The position numbers were made by a program, and so were the translations under genes. This document shows positions 8,554 through 17,456 of a stretch of 64,000 nucleotides of DNA, piece after piece (position 1 is the first letter of the stretch; every line of letters begins with the position of its first letter). The stretch lies in assembly GCF_004366815.1 (NCBI RefSeq), contig NZ_SORI01000014.1:22911-86910 (forward strand). Reading direction: 5' to 3'. Under the pieces are notes generated by a model. That model was not told the DNA's origin, made no database searches, and saw only the letters and a list, made by a program, of their open reading frames with translations. This DNA is from Aminivibrio pyruvatiphilus (lineage in GTDB: Bacteria > Synergistota > Synergistia > Synergistales > Aminobacteriaceae).

Positions 8554-9218
8554 TGAGCCGGTATGTTCCTCCAGTAAGAAGTGTTCGCCTCCCTGCGGAT
8601 TTTTCTGAAGTTTCCCGGAACGCCCACATAGAGTATGCTCTCTTCGAGCGACTGATCCAGAAGAAGCGCTCCGGCGCCAAGTTCGCAATGATCTCCAATG
8701 ATACAGTTGCCCAGAATACTGCTTCCGGGATGCAGAGAGCAGAATTTGCCAAGCCGGGGATAGATGTTCTTGTTCGAGCCGATGCCGCAACGTTGATAGA
8801 CTAGAAAATAGTCACAGTAATTGCCTCTTCCAAGCACTGTCCCCAGAGGATGAACCCAGCGAAAAACGTCAGGAAGTTCGACTTCATAAAAAGCGTCAAT
8901 CCCGTGAAGCATCTTGTTCAATGCGAATAGTTTGGAACAGATTGAGGTGTCTTCTCCCTTTCGGTACAGCGAGTTTGCAAAAAAATAAAGGAACATACCG
9001 TATTGATCTCCGTGCAGATGACTGAAAAGCACATTATTCCCATCAAAAAAGTAACGGTCTGCAATATGGGAAAAACAGTACTCAACTCTTTCGAGTGTTT
9101 GTGAAAGGAAACTCAGAAGGAACTTCGGTAATACCGGATTTTCATCCGGGAAAAAAGCATTTAGTTGGTTCGCAACGTACAGGCAGAGCGATTCTTGCTC
9201 GCTCTGGCTCAAGATCAT
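8550..9218 (-). CDS. Serine-acetyltransferase-like hexapeptide acyltransferase
   Basis: 222 residues. The C-terminal half has imperfect left-handed beta-helix repeats (LGRGNYCDYFLVYQRCGIG, then SSILGNCIIGDHCELGAG) and ends like CysE-type enzymes with VGVPGNFRKI. The N-terminal half is helical and I do not recognise it. It probably transfers an acyl group onto an amino sugar or amino acid made by this operon; the substrate cannot be read from sequence. AAGGAGG lies nine bases before ATG 9218. It overlaps the next gene by four bases. Confidence 0.75.
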   Translation of the reverse strand: MILSQSEQESLCLYVANQLNAFFPDENPVLPKFLLSFLSQTLERVEYCFSHIADRYFFDGNNVLFSHLHGDQYGMFLYFFANSLYRKGEDTSICSKLFALNKMLHGIDAFYEVELPDVFRWVHPLGTVLGRGNYCDYFLVYQRCGIGSNKNIYPRLGKFCSLHPGSSILGNCIIGDHCELGAGALLLDQSLEESILYVGVPGNFRKIRREANTSYWRNIPAQ

Positions 9219-9243
9219 CTGTTCATTCCTCCTTCAAATACCT

Positions 9244-10002
9244 TCAAACTTCCTTGACATTTATTCCATAATTTTTCAAAAAGAACCGTGCCCGTATTGG
9301 ATTGTTGTCACCAAAGTGAAAAATACTCGCCATTGCCAGAGCGCTTACTCCTGTTGTCTTCATCGCATCTACGAGATGCATGAATGTTCCCGCTCCTCCA
9401 CAGGCAATGACGGGAATGGAAGCACGCTCAACAACAAATCGAATGAGGTCAAGATCGTATCCCTTCATCTTCCCGTCACAGTCAATCGAATTGATGAAAA
9501 ATTCACCCGCACCCATTTCCTGACAGACTGCGATATGTTCATCCAGGGATATTTCCCACTGCAACCTTCCTGAATGCGAAAAAAGAACGTACCGGCCCTT
9601 TATTAGGCGGACATCCAATCCAACAACAATACACTGGCTGCCGAATTCTACCGCACCTTCCCGTATCAGAAACGGATTTTCCAATGCAGCAGTCGTTACG
9701 ACAACTTTATCAGCCCCATTTTTCAGAAGACGATGCATTCCATTTACAGACCGTACTCCCCCGCCGATAGCCAGGGGCATAAAACACTCCTTTGATACGT
9801 CAGAAATTATGCTGATGTTGGTTTCCCTATTCTCTGAAGTTGCGTCTATGTCAAGAAAAACCAGTTCGTCCACCAGCTGGGAGTTGTAGACCCGAGAAGC
9901 AAAAACAGGATCTCCAGTATCCCTGTAGTCGGAAAAAGAGATCCCTTTGACCATCCGACCGCCCCGAAGAAGCAGAACAGGTATGAGCCTGGTTTTCAGC
10001 AT
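9244..10002 (-). CDS. HisF-like subunit of a sugar acetamidino-modification system (HisF2/AglZ type)
   Basis: TIM-barrel homologue of imidazole glycerol phosphate synthase cyclase, 252 residues. LIPVLLLRGGRMVKG replaces the canonical IIPCLDVKDGRVVKG, so the catalytic Asp11 of true HisF is Leu11; Asp in VVGLDVR and the phosphate-binding CGGAGT are kept. The lost Asp, the HisH partner overlapping by seven bases and the adjacent WbpG-like gene argue against histidine synthesis. Family knowledge: HisH/HisF2/WbpG sets supply ammonia to convert an N-acetyl group to acetamidino in surface sugars. Confidence 0.88.
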   Translation of the reverse strand: MLKTRLIPVLLLRGGRMVKGISFSDYRDTGDPVFASRVYNSQLVDELVFLDIDATSENRETNISIISDVSKECFMPLAIGGGVRSVNGMHRLLKNGADKVVVTTAALENPFLIREGAVEFGSQCIVVGLDVRLIKGRYVLFSHSGRLQWEISLDEHIAVCQEMGAGEFFINSIDCDGKMKGYDLDLIRFVVERASIPVIACGGAGTFMHLVDAMKTTGVSALAMASIFHFGDNNPIRARFFLKNYGINVKEV

Positions 10003-10616
10003 TCTGCCGTCCCTTCCTCCAGAAAATTCTTCAATATACGGAGTCCGTTCTTCTGGCTTTTTTCAGGGTGAAACTGTACACCCCACACATTCCCCGAGAC
10101 GATAACAGAGGTGAAAGCTTCTCCGTAATTCGTGCTCCCCACTGCATGAGAAGGGTCATCAACTTCAAAAATAAAGGAGTGGGTGAAGTAGAAATCAACC
10201 CCTTCTTTCACCCCTTGGAAAATGGGATGCCGTTGTTTCCGGTTTACTCCGTTCCACCCGACGTGAGGAACCCGAAAACCATCTGGGGGAGACATCCGGC
10301 GTACTTTCCCGGGGATGAGATTCAGCCCCTCAATTTCGCCGTTCTCTGTCCCCAACGAAGCAAGAAGCTGCATCCCAAGACATATACCGAGTATCTTTCC
10401 TCCATGTGCTGCAAAGCCTCTCAAGGCTTCAGAAAAATTCCTCGATTTCAACTCGGTCATGCTGCTAAAGAATGAACCAACCCCCGGCAGGATGATTTTT
10501 TTGCAGTCATTTATCCTTCGCGGTGAATCGAGGACGCAGGGACTTTCTCCGAGGAATTTCAGAGCATTAAAAACGGATCCAATATTTCCCCGCCCTAGAT
10601 CGATGACACCAATCAT
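9996..10616 (-). CDS. HisH-like glutamine amidotransferase subunit
   Basis: Class I glutaminase of 206 residues that would release ammonia for the HisF-like partner. Nucleophile Cys79 in GICLGMQ, and His185/Glu187 in QFHPEKS form the triad; oxyanion segment PGVGSF is present. ATG 10616 overlaps the WbpG-like stop by four bases (ATGA), and its own end overlaps the HisF-like start by seven, so the three are tightly coupled. Not accompanied by any other histidine gene. Confidence 0.9.
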   Translation of the reverse strand: MIGVIDLGRGNIGSVFNALKFLGESPCVLDSPRRINDCKKIILPGVGSFFSSMTELKSRNFSEALRGFAAHGGKILGICLGMQLLASLGTENGEIEGLNLIPGKVRRMSPPDGFRVPHVGWNGVNRKQRHPIFQGVKEGVDFYFTHSFIFEVDDPSHAVGSTNYGEAFTSVIVSGNVWGVQFHPEKSQKNGLRILKNFLEEGTAEC

Positions 10617-11812
10617 CCTCTTTTTCCTTCTCCTTCTTTACGGTTGTTCTCCCTATACCAGGAATCCATATCCTGGAGCCTCGTTTCGGGCAGCTCTCTT
10701 TCGAAATCCGGTTCCCAGGGAGCAACTGCGAACTTGGCGACAGTTTCGTTGAATTCTCTCTCCGTCATCCCCATATACTCGAGAAATACCTCAAGTGATG
10801 CCGGCTTGAAAGCATCGTATGCCTCAACTAATCTCTGCCCTTCCTCGGATGACATTCGGCCATTCCGAATCTCGAAGTTCACAAGCTGAGTCACGCGGCT
10901 GTAGCCTCGCTTCAAATATTTTACATAGTCCCGTGTTCCCTGCAGCCAGCATTCAACTTTGGCAAACTCGCCGTTAACATCTCTTGGAGCACTCTCAATA
11001 TCGAGACCAACCCATCCCAGTTCGTCCATAATCATCCGTGTCTGTTTCCTGTAGTCCCACGGAATAAAACTACCCAGACATACGGAATAGCAACCGAGTT
11101 TTTTCAGTTCTTCCACCGTCGGATAGGTATATGGCAGAAGATCTCTTCGGTTAACTGGGAAATCGTCACCGCTAATCATTCCGTACATATCCTCTGCTGT
11201 AATCCCCAGGTTGCGTACCATGTTGAACTTTTCTTCGTCCTCGAATTCAATGTCATCGCCTTCGTAAGTGTAGTAGGCCGAAAGTTCAGAAAGGGGTTCA
11301 CCCCAGATGACTAACGGAACATTAAAACGTACTGCGATTCGGAGAGGAAAAGAATAGACGCCAGTATGACAGTGCCAGCAGAAATCCGTTTTTCTGTCGA
11401 AGGACTCCTTCATCAGGCGTTTTACAATAGTCCAGTTCGGTCTGAAATCGATGAAATCCACTCCAAGTTTCCGCAGCGTCCTGTTGACATTTTCTTCATG
11501 TCCCGGTCTGTAAAAGCCGTGGTTAAAGCGAACGACAAGGGGTTTGATCCCGTACTCCTTCATAAGATAATAGAGGGTGAAAGTACTGTCCTTGCCCCCA
11601 CTAAAGGGAACTATACAGTCATAATCGTTTTTTCCCCTGTATTTTTCAATAATTGAATCGAACTGATTTTTTCTTTTTTTCCAGTCTATGTTTTGTTTCT
11701 TAAACTCACTGCCACGGCACATATTGCAGGACAAATCGTCTGCTGCAATTTCGAGGGTTTCATAGGTCTCAGGTAGGAGGCATCGTTTGCACTTTCTCAG
11801 AATACCGCTCAT
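10613..11812 (-). CDS. N-acetyl sugar amidotransferase (WbpG/PseA/LegA family)
   Basis: PP-loop ATPase of 399 residues. N-terminal metal-binding cysteines C8, C11, C29 and C32 precede the adenylating P-loop SGGKDS (residues 71-76). Relatives (WbpG in Pseudomonas; PseA and PtmG in Campylobacter) turn an N-acetyl group into an acetamidino group with ammonia from HisH. The neighbours downstream are HisH- and HisF-like genes, so a complete three-part system is present. GGAG is nine bases before ATG 11812. Which sugar position is modified is unknown. The gene looks A/T-rich. Confidence 0.9.
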   Translation of the reverse strand: MSGILRKCKRCLLPETYETLEIAADDLSCNMCRGSEFKKQNIDWKKRKNQFDSIIEKYRGKNDYDCIVPFSGGKDSTFTLYYLMKEYGIKPLVVRFNHGFYRPGHEENVNRTLRKLGVDFIDFRPNWTIVKRLMKESFDRKTDFCWHCHTGVYSFPLRIAVRFNVPLVIWGEPLSELSAYYTYEGDDIEFEDEEKFNMVRNLGITAEDMYGMISGDDFPVNRRDLLPYTYPTVEELKKLGCYSVCLGSFIPWDYRKQTRMIMDELGWVGLDIESAPRDVNGEFAKVECWLQGTRDYVKYLKRGYSRVTQLVNFEIRNGRMSSEEGQRLVEAYDAFKPASLEVFLEYMGMTEREFNETVAKFAVAPWEPDFERELPETRLQDMDSWYRENNRKEGEGKRG

Positions 11813-11818
11813 TGCACA

Positions 11819-12535
11819 CTACTCCTTATCTGCAAGTTTTGCCCTGAACAGGGCTTCGCAAATTATGAAGTCATCCATATCGTCCACTTCAAAAGACTGG
11901 TATTTGGGCACTTCGTAACCTAGAGTCCGATCATGGTAAAAACTCCTCCGTCTCTTTAGGGCCTCTGTCCAGCTAATGTATACAGTGCCGTCGAGGAAAA
12001 AAAGAGGTGTTATATCCTGTCTTCTAACTACCGAGAAATCAGGAAGATACGGAACAATGAAACCCTCTTTTCGCTTTTTCATAAGAAACGCCGGGTGGTG
12101 CGCCTCGGTAAGCGAGACAGAAACGACACTTTCTGCCTCGGGCACCGAAAGGAGCCTCTCAAGAGCTCTGTCAATGTCATCCGGTCTACGCAGTGGTGAT
12201 GTCGGTTCAAGCAAGACAAGAATATTGAACTCTTCGCCATGCCGCTCGAGATAATCGATCCCATGCAAGATCACGTCAATGCTTGAAGCAACATCAGTAG
12301 CCAGAGACTTGGGGCGGAGGAAGGGGACATGAGCACCTCCTTTGCGGGCAATTTCCGCAAATTCCTCAGAATCAGTGGATACAACGACTTTATCAACATA
12401 CTTTGAAGAAAGACCATGTTCTACACTCCATTGGAGCAACGGTTTTCCGCAAAAGGGACGAATGTTTTTACCGGGTAATCCTTTACTACCGGCTCTTGCC
12501 GGAACAAGCGCAAGCACTGTTTTTTCAGAAATCAT
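11819..12535 (-). CDS. legF: CMP-nonulosonate (legionaminate-type) cytidylyltransferase
   Basis: Activates a nonulosonic acid with CTP for transfer. The 238-residue protein opens with the CMP-sugar synthetase signature LALVPARAGSKGLPGKN and has LLEPTSPLRRPDDID in the middle, as in NeuA, PseF and LegF. With LegB, LegC, LegG and LegI homologues in the same operon, CMP-legionaminate or a derivative is the likely product; CMP-Neu5Ac is the alternative. GGAG precedes ATG 12535 by about eight bases. Confidence 0.9.
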   Translation of the reverse strand: MISEKTVLALVPARAGSKGLPGKNIRPFCGKPLLQWSVEHGLSSKYVDKVVVSTDSEEFAEIARKGGAHVPFLRPKSLATDVASSIDVILHGIDYLERHGEEFNILVLLEPTSPLRRPDDIDRALERLLSVPEAESVVSVSLTEAHHPAFLMKKRKEGFIVPYLPDFSVVRRQDITPLFFLDGTVYISWTEALKRRRSFYHDRTLGYEVPKYQSFEVDDMDDFIICEALFRAKLADKE

Positions 12536-12614
12536 GAAACCATCTCCGTTTCAGAGTGCGGTTAAGATTCTTTTCTCTGTTCTTCGGTCGACATTCGGCG
12601 AAAAAAAGACACAT

Positions 12615-13610
12615 TCAATGTTCTTTCCACTCCCTCTCGAGCCCGTCCACCAGACGCAGGATCTCCCGGTGGCGGGCGTAGCTGTAGCCCCGCTCTGCCG
12701 TTTCGCCGCTGACCAGGCGGAAAAAATGGCGCAACTCCTCAAGGTAAGGGCTTTCGCTGATGAATTGCGCATATCCCGCCTGCCGTTCAAGTTCCTTTTC
12801 GTCAAGCAGCGGATGGACCGGTTCTCCTGACGGGGAGAGATACCGGAGAGATTGGCTGTTTCCCTCCCACAGGATCGTTCCTTCCTCACCGCTGATCAGC
12901 AGATTCCTGACCGCCTTCCTGGAGACGCAGTCAAGAGTGAAACTCCCCGTGGTTCCGTCGCCGTGGCGCAGAAGGACCTGGCAAGTATCGGGGTACGGCA
13001 GGTTCAGGGAGCTTGTCCGGGACCAGGAGCAGCTGAAGTCCGTCACTTTTCCGAAGCACTCCGTCAGCCATGGCAGCTCGATGCACAGAATTTCCCGGAT
13101 GGCGTTCGTCCGGGGCGAGCCGACGAAAAACTCGTCATACTTTTCCCATGGGTGCCAGTCCGGCAAGTACTGCCCTACGTGGTAGGTATAAAACTTCCTC
13201 GCCCCCGTCTTCCCGTGGTTTCCGATGATCCAGCGGTTCTCCGAGCGGTAGAGGGGAGTCGAGGAGAGAAAGGCCACGGGAAATCCATTTTCCTCGAAGG
13301 GCAAAATAGCGTCATACCCGTCATCCAGAAGGTCAAGCTCGGAGAAGGTGTGGATGCCCTTCTCCAGGGCCGAATGAATACTGAGCGCGTGGGCGTCCGG
13401 GGGTGTGGAAACTATCAGGACATCGGGGGAAAAATCGGCAAGACCGCCTTCAAAAGATTCATATACGGTACAGCCGTAAGAGCGGGATACATCGTCCCGT
13501 CTGTCCTGCCTGGCATCCAGGACAGCTATATCCATCTCCGGGAAGAAACGGCGCACCAGGCGAAGCCGCCGCTTCCCCATCGACCCGAGCCCGGCAATAA
13601 AGCACTTCAT
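12615..13610 (-). CDS. Gfo/Idh/MocA-family NAD(P)-dependent oxidoreductase
   Basis: 331 residues. Rossmann start CFIAGLGSMGKRRLRL and SPDVLIVSTPPDAH fit the Gfo/Idh/MocA fold; the C-terminal half is the beta-sheet domain. Members in nonulosonic acid clusters act on sugar or sialic-type substrates, but the reaction here is not evident. The usual EKP motif is not seen; the matching stretch reads SELDLLDD. Base composition is high G+C, like legI and legB and unlike the next genes downstream. Confidence 0.8.
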   Translation of the reverse strand: MKCFIAGLGSMGKRRLRLVRRFFPEMDIAVLDARQDRRDDVSRSYGCTVYESFEGGLADFSPDVLIVSTPPDAHALSIHSALEKGIHTFSELDLLDDGYDAILPFEENGFPVAFLSSTPLYRSENRWIIGNHGKTGARKFYTYHVGQYLPDWHPWEKYDEFFVGSPRTNAIREILCIELPWLTECFGKVTDFSCSWSRTSSLNLPYPDTCQVLLRHGDGTTGSFTLDCVSRKAVRNLLISGEEGTILWEGNSQSLRYLSPSGEPVHPLLDEKELERQAGYAQFISESPYLEELRHFFRLVSGETAERGYSYARHREILRLVDGLEREWKEH

Positions 13611-13704
13611 CGCTTCAGTCCCGCCTTTTCCAAAAACAAAGCATTCTTCATTGGGACTTTCTCCCTCTTCTCCACGCTCATCGGAAACACCATTGCCTCC
13701 ACCG

Positions 13705-14349
13705 TCATTTTTTTCTCGGTTTAGCAGGCACTCCGGTAACCGTCTCTTCTTTCTCCACGTCCCGGAGGACTACCGCCCCGGCCCCGACGACAGCTTTCTG
13801 CCCTACGATTACCCCGGGAAGGAGAACCGCGCCGGCTCCGATGAACGCACCTTCCTTAACCCGGGTATTTCCGCACAGGATGGCTCCCGGACCGATAAAA
13901 CTGCCGGCTTCCACACTGCAGTCATGTTCGAGAACAGCCCGGGTGTTCACCACGGAGTTCTCGCCGACGGCCGCGTTTCGCTGCAAGACCGATCCCGCCA
14001 TTATCTGGCTTCCTTCCTCGAGATTCACCGCCGGAGAAAGAACAGCTGACGGATGGACCAGTGAAAGAAAAGAATAGCCTTGAGCCCTGAACCTGCGGAA
14101 GAGATCATTCCGCAGCGTCTTCCCCGGAACAGCGCCGACACCGTTCACCAGGACAATTGCTTCCGTAGGCATGGAAAGGACAAAATCATCGTCTCCAAGC
14201 ACGGGGATGCCTTCCCAGGTCTCCCCCGGATGTTTCTCGGGATCAATGACTCCCATGGGACATATTCCGCTGGCCAGGAGGAGATCCAGCACCACCGAGG
14301 CATGTCCTCCCGCCCCGAGAATCAACACCCTGGCCGAAAGGTTATTCAT
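13705..14349 (-). CDS. legH: NeuD/PglD/LegH-type sugar O- or N-acetyltransferase
   Basis: 214 residues. N-terminal Rossmann-like part LILGAGGHASVVLDLL followed by hexapeptide beta-helix repeats (SQIMAGSVLQRNAAVGENS, FIGPGAILCGN, FIGAGAVLLPG), ending TGVPAKP. PglD and LegH acetylate a 4-amino nucleotide sugar; NeuD-like relatives O-acetylate sialic acid. Position after LegC and LegI supports the LegH role. ATG 14349 is preferred to 14370 because GAAGG lies five bases upstream; it overlaps the legI stop by eight bases. Confidence 0.85.
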   Translation of the reverse strand: MNNLSARVLILGAGGHASVVLDLLLASGICPMGVIDPEKHPGETWEGIPVLGDDDFVLSMPTEAIVLVNGVGAVPGKTLRNDLFRRFRAQGYSFLSLVHPSAVLSPAVNLEEGSQIMAGSVLQRNAAVGENSVVNTRAVLEHDCSVEAGSFIGPGAILCGNTRVKEGAFIGAGAVLLPGVIVGQKAVVGAGAVVLRDVEKEETVTGVPAKPRKK

Positions 14350-15436
14350 TGATGCCTTCATCGGGTTCATAGTCTTTCCCCGCCGTCCTGCCGAGCAATT
14401 CCCAGAATTGAAAGGGGGACATACCGTTGCCGGGCCGCTTGAAGGCCAGGTTATCGCTTGTGAATATTTCCCCTTTCCTTACCGGCCGTGACGCTACGAT
14501 GCTCTTTCTCACCAACTCCCTGGTATCCCATTCCGACGGGGAGGGCACCTTTGCTTCGGTCCCGAGTGAACGCTCCGCCAAACGCACTTCCTTAACCAAA
14601 CGGGAAAACAAAACCGGATCAAGGGATGCCCTGTGGTCAGGGCCTGCCTGTTCCCGATCCAGTGTAAAATGTTTCTCAATTATGCAGGCGCCGAGAGCCA
14701 CGGCTGCGATCGAGACCGCCGTTCCCTCGGTGTGATCCGAGTATCCTACCGGAAGGCGGAAAGCGTTCCTTAATGTGACCATTGCCTTGAGGTTGACTTC
14801 GTCCACAGGAGCCGGATATTCGGAAGTACAGTGCAGCAGTAAGACTTTGTTCATCAGGGCGGCGCGGCCTTCTCCCGACGCAAAAGCACGAAGAAAAGAA
14901 CCGGGGGATGGAGCACAGTGAGGTTCCGTATAACCGAAGGCGAGACATGAAAGGGCTGTCTCGACCTCGCCGATGGTGGCCATGCCTGTAGAGAGGATGA
15001 TGGATACTCCTTTCCGGGCGGCACTAAGCAGGAGAGGACCATTGGTTATCTCACCCGATCCGAGTTTGACCGTCTTCATTCCAAGGCAGTCCGTCAAAAA
15101 GTCGAGACTCCCCTGGTCGAATGGACTTGAGAGAAATTCAATTCCTCTCTTTCTGCACCGTTCAAGGAGCGCTTCATGAATCACAGGGGACAGTTCGAGC
15201 TTTGAGAGCATTTCCCACTGGGTTTCTTTTTCACCGGTCGTTTTTTTCTGGTACTCCGCCTTGGGCGCATTTTTCCGGACAAGGGCCGTCGCGGAAAACG
15301 TCTGGAATTTTACCGCATCAGCCCCGGAGTCGGCTGCCGCGTCAATAAGCCGGAGAGCCGTTTCCGGTGAGCCGTTATGATTTACTCCGGCCTCGGCAAT
15401 TATATAGGTTGTTTTCTTATTATCTTTCAAAAACAT
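14342..15436 (-). CDS. legI: Nonulosonic acid synthase (NeuB/LegI family)
   Basis: Condenses phosphoenolpyruvate with a six-carbon amino sugar to give a nine-carbon nonulosonic acid. 364 residues: TIM-barrel NeuB domain beginning IIAEAGVNHNG, with KLGSGEITNGPLL and EKHFTLDREQAGPDHRASL, then a C-terminal SAF (antifreeze-like) domain from about residue 300. ATG 15436 fits the family N terminus better than the in-frame ATG 15466, which has no ribosome site. Ordering with LegB/C/G favours legionaminic rather than sialic acid. Confidence 0.93.
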   Translation of the reverse strand: MFLKDNKKTTYIIAEAGVNHNGSPETALRLIDAAADSGADAVKFQTFSATALVRKNAPKAEYQKKTTGEKETQWEMLSKLELSPVIHEALLERCRKRGIEFLSSPFDQGSLDFLTDCLGMKTVKLGSGEITNGPLLLSAARKGVSIILSTGMATIGEVETALSCLAFGYTEPHCAPSPGSFLRAFASGEGRAALMNKVLLLHCTSEYPAPVDEVNLKAMVTLRNAFRLPVGYSDHTEGTAVSIAAVALGACIIEKHFTLDREQAGPDHRASLDPVLFSRLVKEVRLAERSLGTEAKVPSPSEWDTRELVRKSIVASRPVRKGEIFTSDNLAFKRPGNGMSPFQFWELLGRTAGKDYEPDEGINE

Positions 15437-15526
15437 AGCCGTACCCCGCTTCACCAGAATAATCATGGAAACGTATGATTATTGAAGATTTGCTTTCGAA
15501 ATGAAAAAGCTCTTTTTGAAGTTGAT

Positions 15527-16474
15527 TTAGTCTTCCCCTTGTACCTTCAGGATGTCATTTGTATCTAATCTCGGCAAAGTAAGATAATCGTCTTTTCCCC
15601 AGAAAGCAAGGCGGGGTTCCGTCGTGAGGCCCAAAGAGCACCCTTTTTGCTTCAGCAGGCTGAGAACTGCTTCGTTGTATGCTCCGTATGGATAGCACAT
15701 GATCCAGTTCCGTGTGTCACTTCCTATCTGTTGCAGGAAAGCAAGGGAGCGTTCAATCTCCCGCGTCAATTCCTCGTGAGATAAAGTGTCAAGCCAGTAA
15801 TGATCGTATCCATGACTGCCGATATACATCCCGTTTCGCTTCAGGCACTCAACCTGTTCGGTCGTCATGTAAAGCTCCTGGGCAAAGGCAGCTTCATCTT
15901 TCGAAACAAACCTGGTAAATAAATCATCAATAATGGCGTCGCGGAAAACCTCGGGAAGATCCCGCTGGAGCATTCTCTTAATAAAAACAACATCAGCCGT
16001 GTCAAAACGACCGGGTTTTCTCAGGTTCTCGAGAAAGAACTCGCTCTTCGGCAGCGAAAAATCCGGTTGTGAGGTGTCCACAGCATCACAGATATGCTGC
16101 ACGATTTGCCTCTTGTTTTGAACGCTCGCAAGAATAAAATGGATCTTATTGACAGATAAAAGTTTTCTCTCCAGGATACATTTCCCGGAAGGGAAGAAAC
16201 AAGCCGGAATCTTTTCCTTGTCCAGGACAGGAAAAACATACTGAAAATGATCCAAGTAGCCGTCATCAAAGGTCAACAAGGCTGCGTTTTTCGGCAAATC
16301 ACTGCCGTTTTCCCTGCATTCGAACAAATCCCGGGCAGACACGAAATAATAAAGCTTCTTCAGATAGGCCACCTGTTCTTTGAATGTCTCAAATGGAAGC
16401 CCTTTAATTTCCGGATATCTTGACCTTTTCAACTCTCTGACATAATGATACATCACTATCGTAAGGTTACTCAT
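15527..16474 (-). CDS. Polysaccharide deacetylase (NodB domain) family protein
   Basis: 315 residues with the carbohydrate esterase 4 motifs LLTFDDGYLDH (metal-binding Asp), SHGYDHYWLD (His pair spaced like SxxxH) and MCYPYGAYN. No signal peptide is evident, so it probably acts in the cytoplasm, on a nucleotide sugar or free sugar of this pathway rather than on cell wall. It is an extra compared with textbook legionaminic acid clusters. AAAGGAAG precedes ATG 16474. Looks A/T-rich. Confidence 0.82.
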   Translation of the reverse strand: MSNLTIVMYHYVRELKRSRYPEIKGLPFETFKEQVAYLKKLYYFVSARDLFECRENGSDLPKNAALLTFDDGYLDHFQYVFPVLDKEKIPACFFPSGKCILERKLLSVNKIHFILASVQNKRQIVQHICDAVDTSQPDFSLPKSEFFLENLRKPGRFDTADVVFIKRMLQRDLPEVFRDAIIDDLFTRFVSKDEAAFAQELYMTTEQVECLKRNGMYIGSHGYDHYWLDTLSHEELTREIERSLAFLQQIGSDTRNWIMCYPYGAYNEAVLSLLKQKGCSLGLTTEPRLAFWGKDDYLTLPRLDTNDILKVQGED

Positions 16475-16558
16475 ATTTTCTTCCTTTCCAGAAAGTGCAT
16501 TTCCCTTCCGTGCCTGCCATTGCCCCGCTGCTTACAGATTGGGCCAGAAAAGCCCCTT

Positions 16559-17452
16559 TTACACTTTCATGACATGAAGCATGAACGTTGAAGCCTGCGT
16601 CAGCATCTGGGTATTATTTCTTCCAAAAGACTGGAGCATATTGGCAATCAAAGCATAAATATCATTATGGGCATCCTTGGTTTTCGGTGTAACTCCATGG
16701 ATATTCACAGGATATATTTCAATGGGCTTCAATCCTCTTTCAGCCAGCTTCCTTATCAACTGGGCCGGGGTATATTGAAACCTAGTGTTCACTTCAACAC
16801 CGGTACCCGGATGTTTTATTTCTCGGTCCTGCAAAGGAGCTATCTTTACATCATGAAGCGCTTCTTCGATATTCTGGGAAACAGACCATCGCACTGCTTC
16901 AGTCAGCAGCATTTCTGCCGCCCCTGAATCAATTTCCTGCGATGTGTATTCATTCAGGGAAAAAAGATTAAAGAGCCTGTTACGGGAACCGCAGACAAAA
17001 GAGCCGCCACGCTTTAGGCCCCGGGCAACCATTTCAAAAAAAAGCTCCAACTCTTCGTAGGAAATATACTCAATGAATCCATTGGCAGAAATCAAATCAT
17101 ATTCTTCATTTCCCATCGAAAAATCGAAAATTGATGCGTGGACGAAGTCCGCCTTAATCCCGCTTTCTTTTTTCATTTTCAGGATGGCCTGTTCTATCAT
17201 CTCTTCGGCAAAATCAACCCCTACGGACGGGATACCCAGTTTTGCCGCCTGAACCACAAGGTCACCAGTGCCGCATCCTACATCGAGAAAGGAACGAACG
17301 GGAGCGTTTTCTTTCGCAACGGAAAGGACAAAATCATTTCTTTCACGAATAAGGTTAAAGGATTCAAAGTTTCTATCCTCCGCTTTCATTCCCCATTCTT
17401 CCGCAAATTTTCTAAAATATGCCTGCGTTTCTTTCTGTTGTTTCGTTGTCAT
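16559..17452 (-). CDS. SAM-dependent class I methyltransferase
   Basis: 297 residues. SAM-binding motif I FLDVGCGTGDLVV, then VGVDFAEEMIEQA and YDLISANGFIEYIS. Typical small-molecule methyltransferase; the context suggests methylation of the nonulosonic acid or its N-acyl substituent (inference). It starts four bases after the legG stop with AAGGCGGTGA spanning the junction, so it is co-translated with it. Codon and base use look more A/T-rich than legG. Confidence 0.82.
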   Translation of the reverse strand: MTTKQQKETQAYFRKFAEEWGMKAEDRNFESFNLIRERNDFVLSVAKENAPVRSFLDVGCGTGDLVVQAAKLGIPSVGVDFAEEMIEQAILKMKKESGIKADFVHASIFDFSMGNEEYDLISANGFIEYISYEELELFFEMVARGLKRGGSFVCGSRNRLFNLFSLNEYTSQEIDSGAAEMLLTEAVRWSVSQNIEEALHDVKIAPLQDREIKHPGTGVEVNTRFQYTPAQLIRKLAERGLKPIEIYPVNIHGVTPKTKDAHNDIYALIANMLQSFGRNNTQMLTQASTFMLHVMKV

Positions 17453-17456
17453 TTTT

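Noticed and set aside
9244..10616. hisF and hisH as histidine biosynthesis genes
   Set aside because: No other his gene is near, the HisF Asp11 is Leu, and a WbpG-like partner overlaps hisH.
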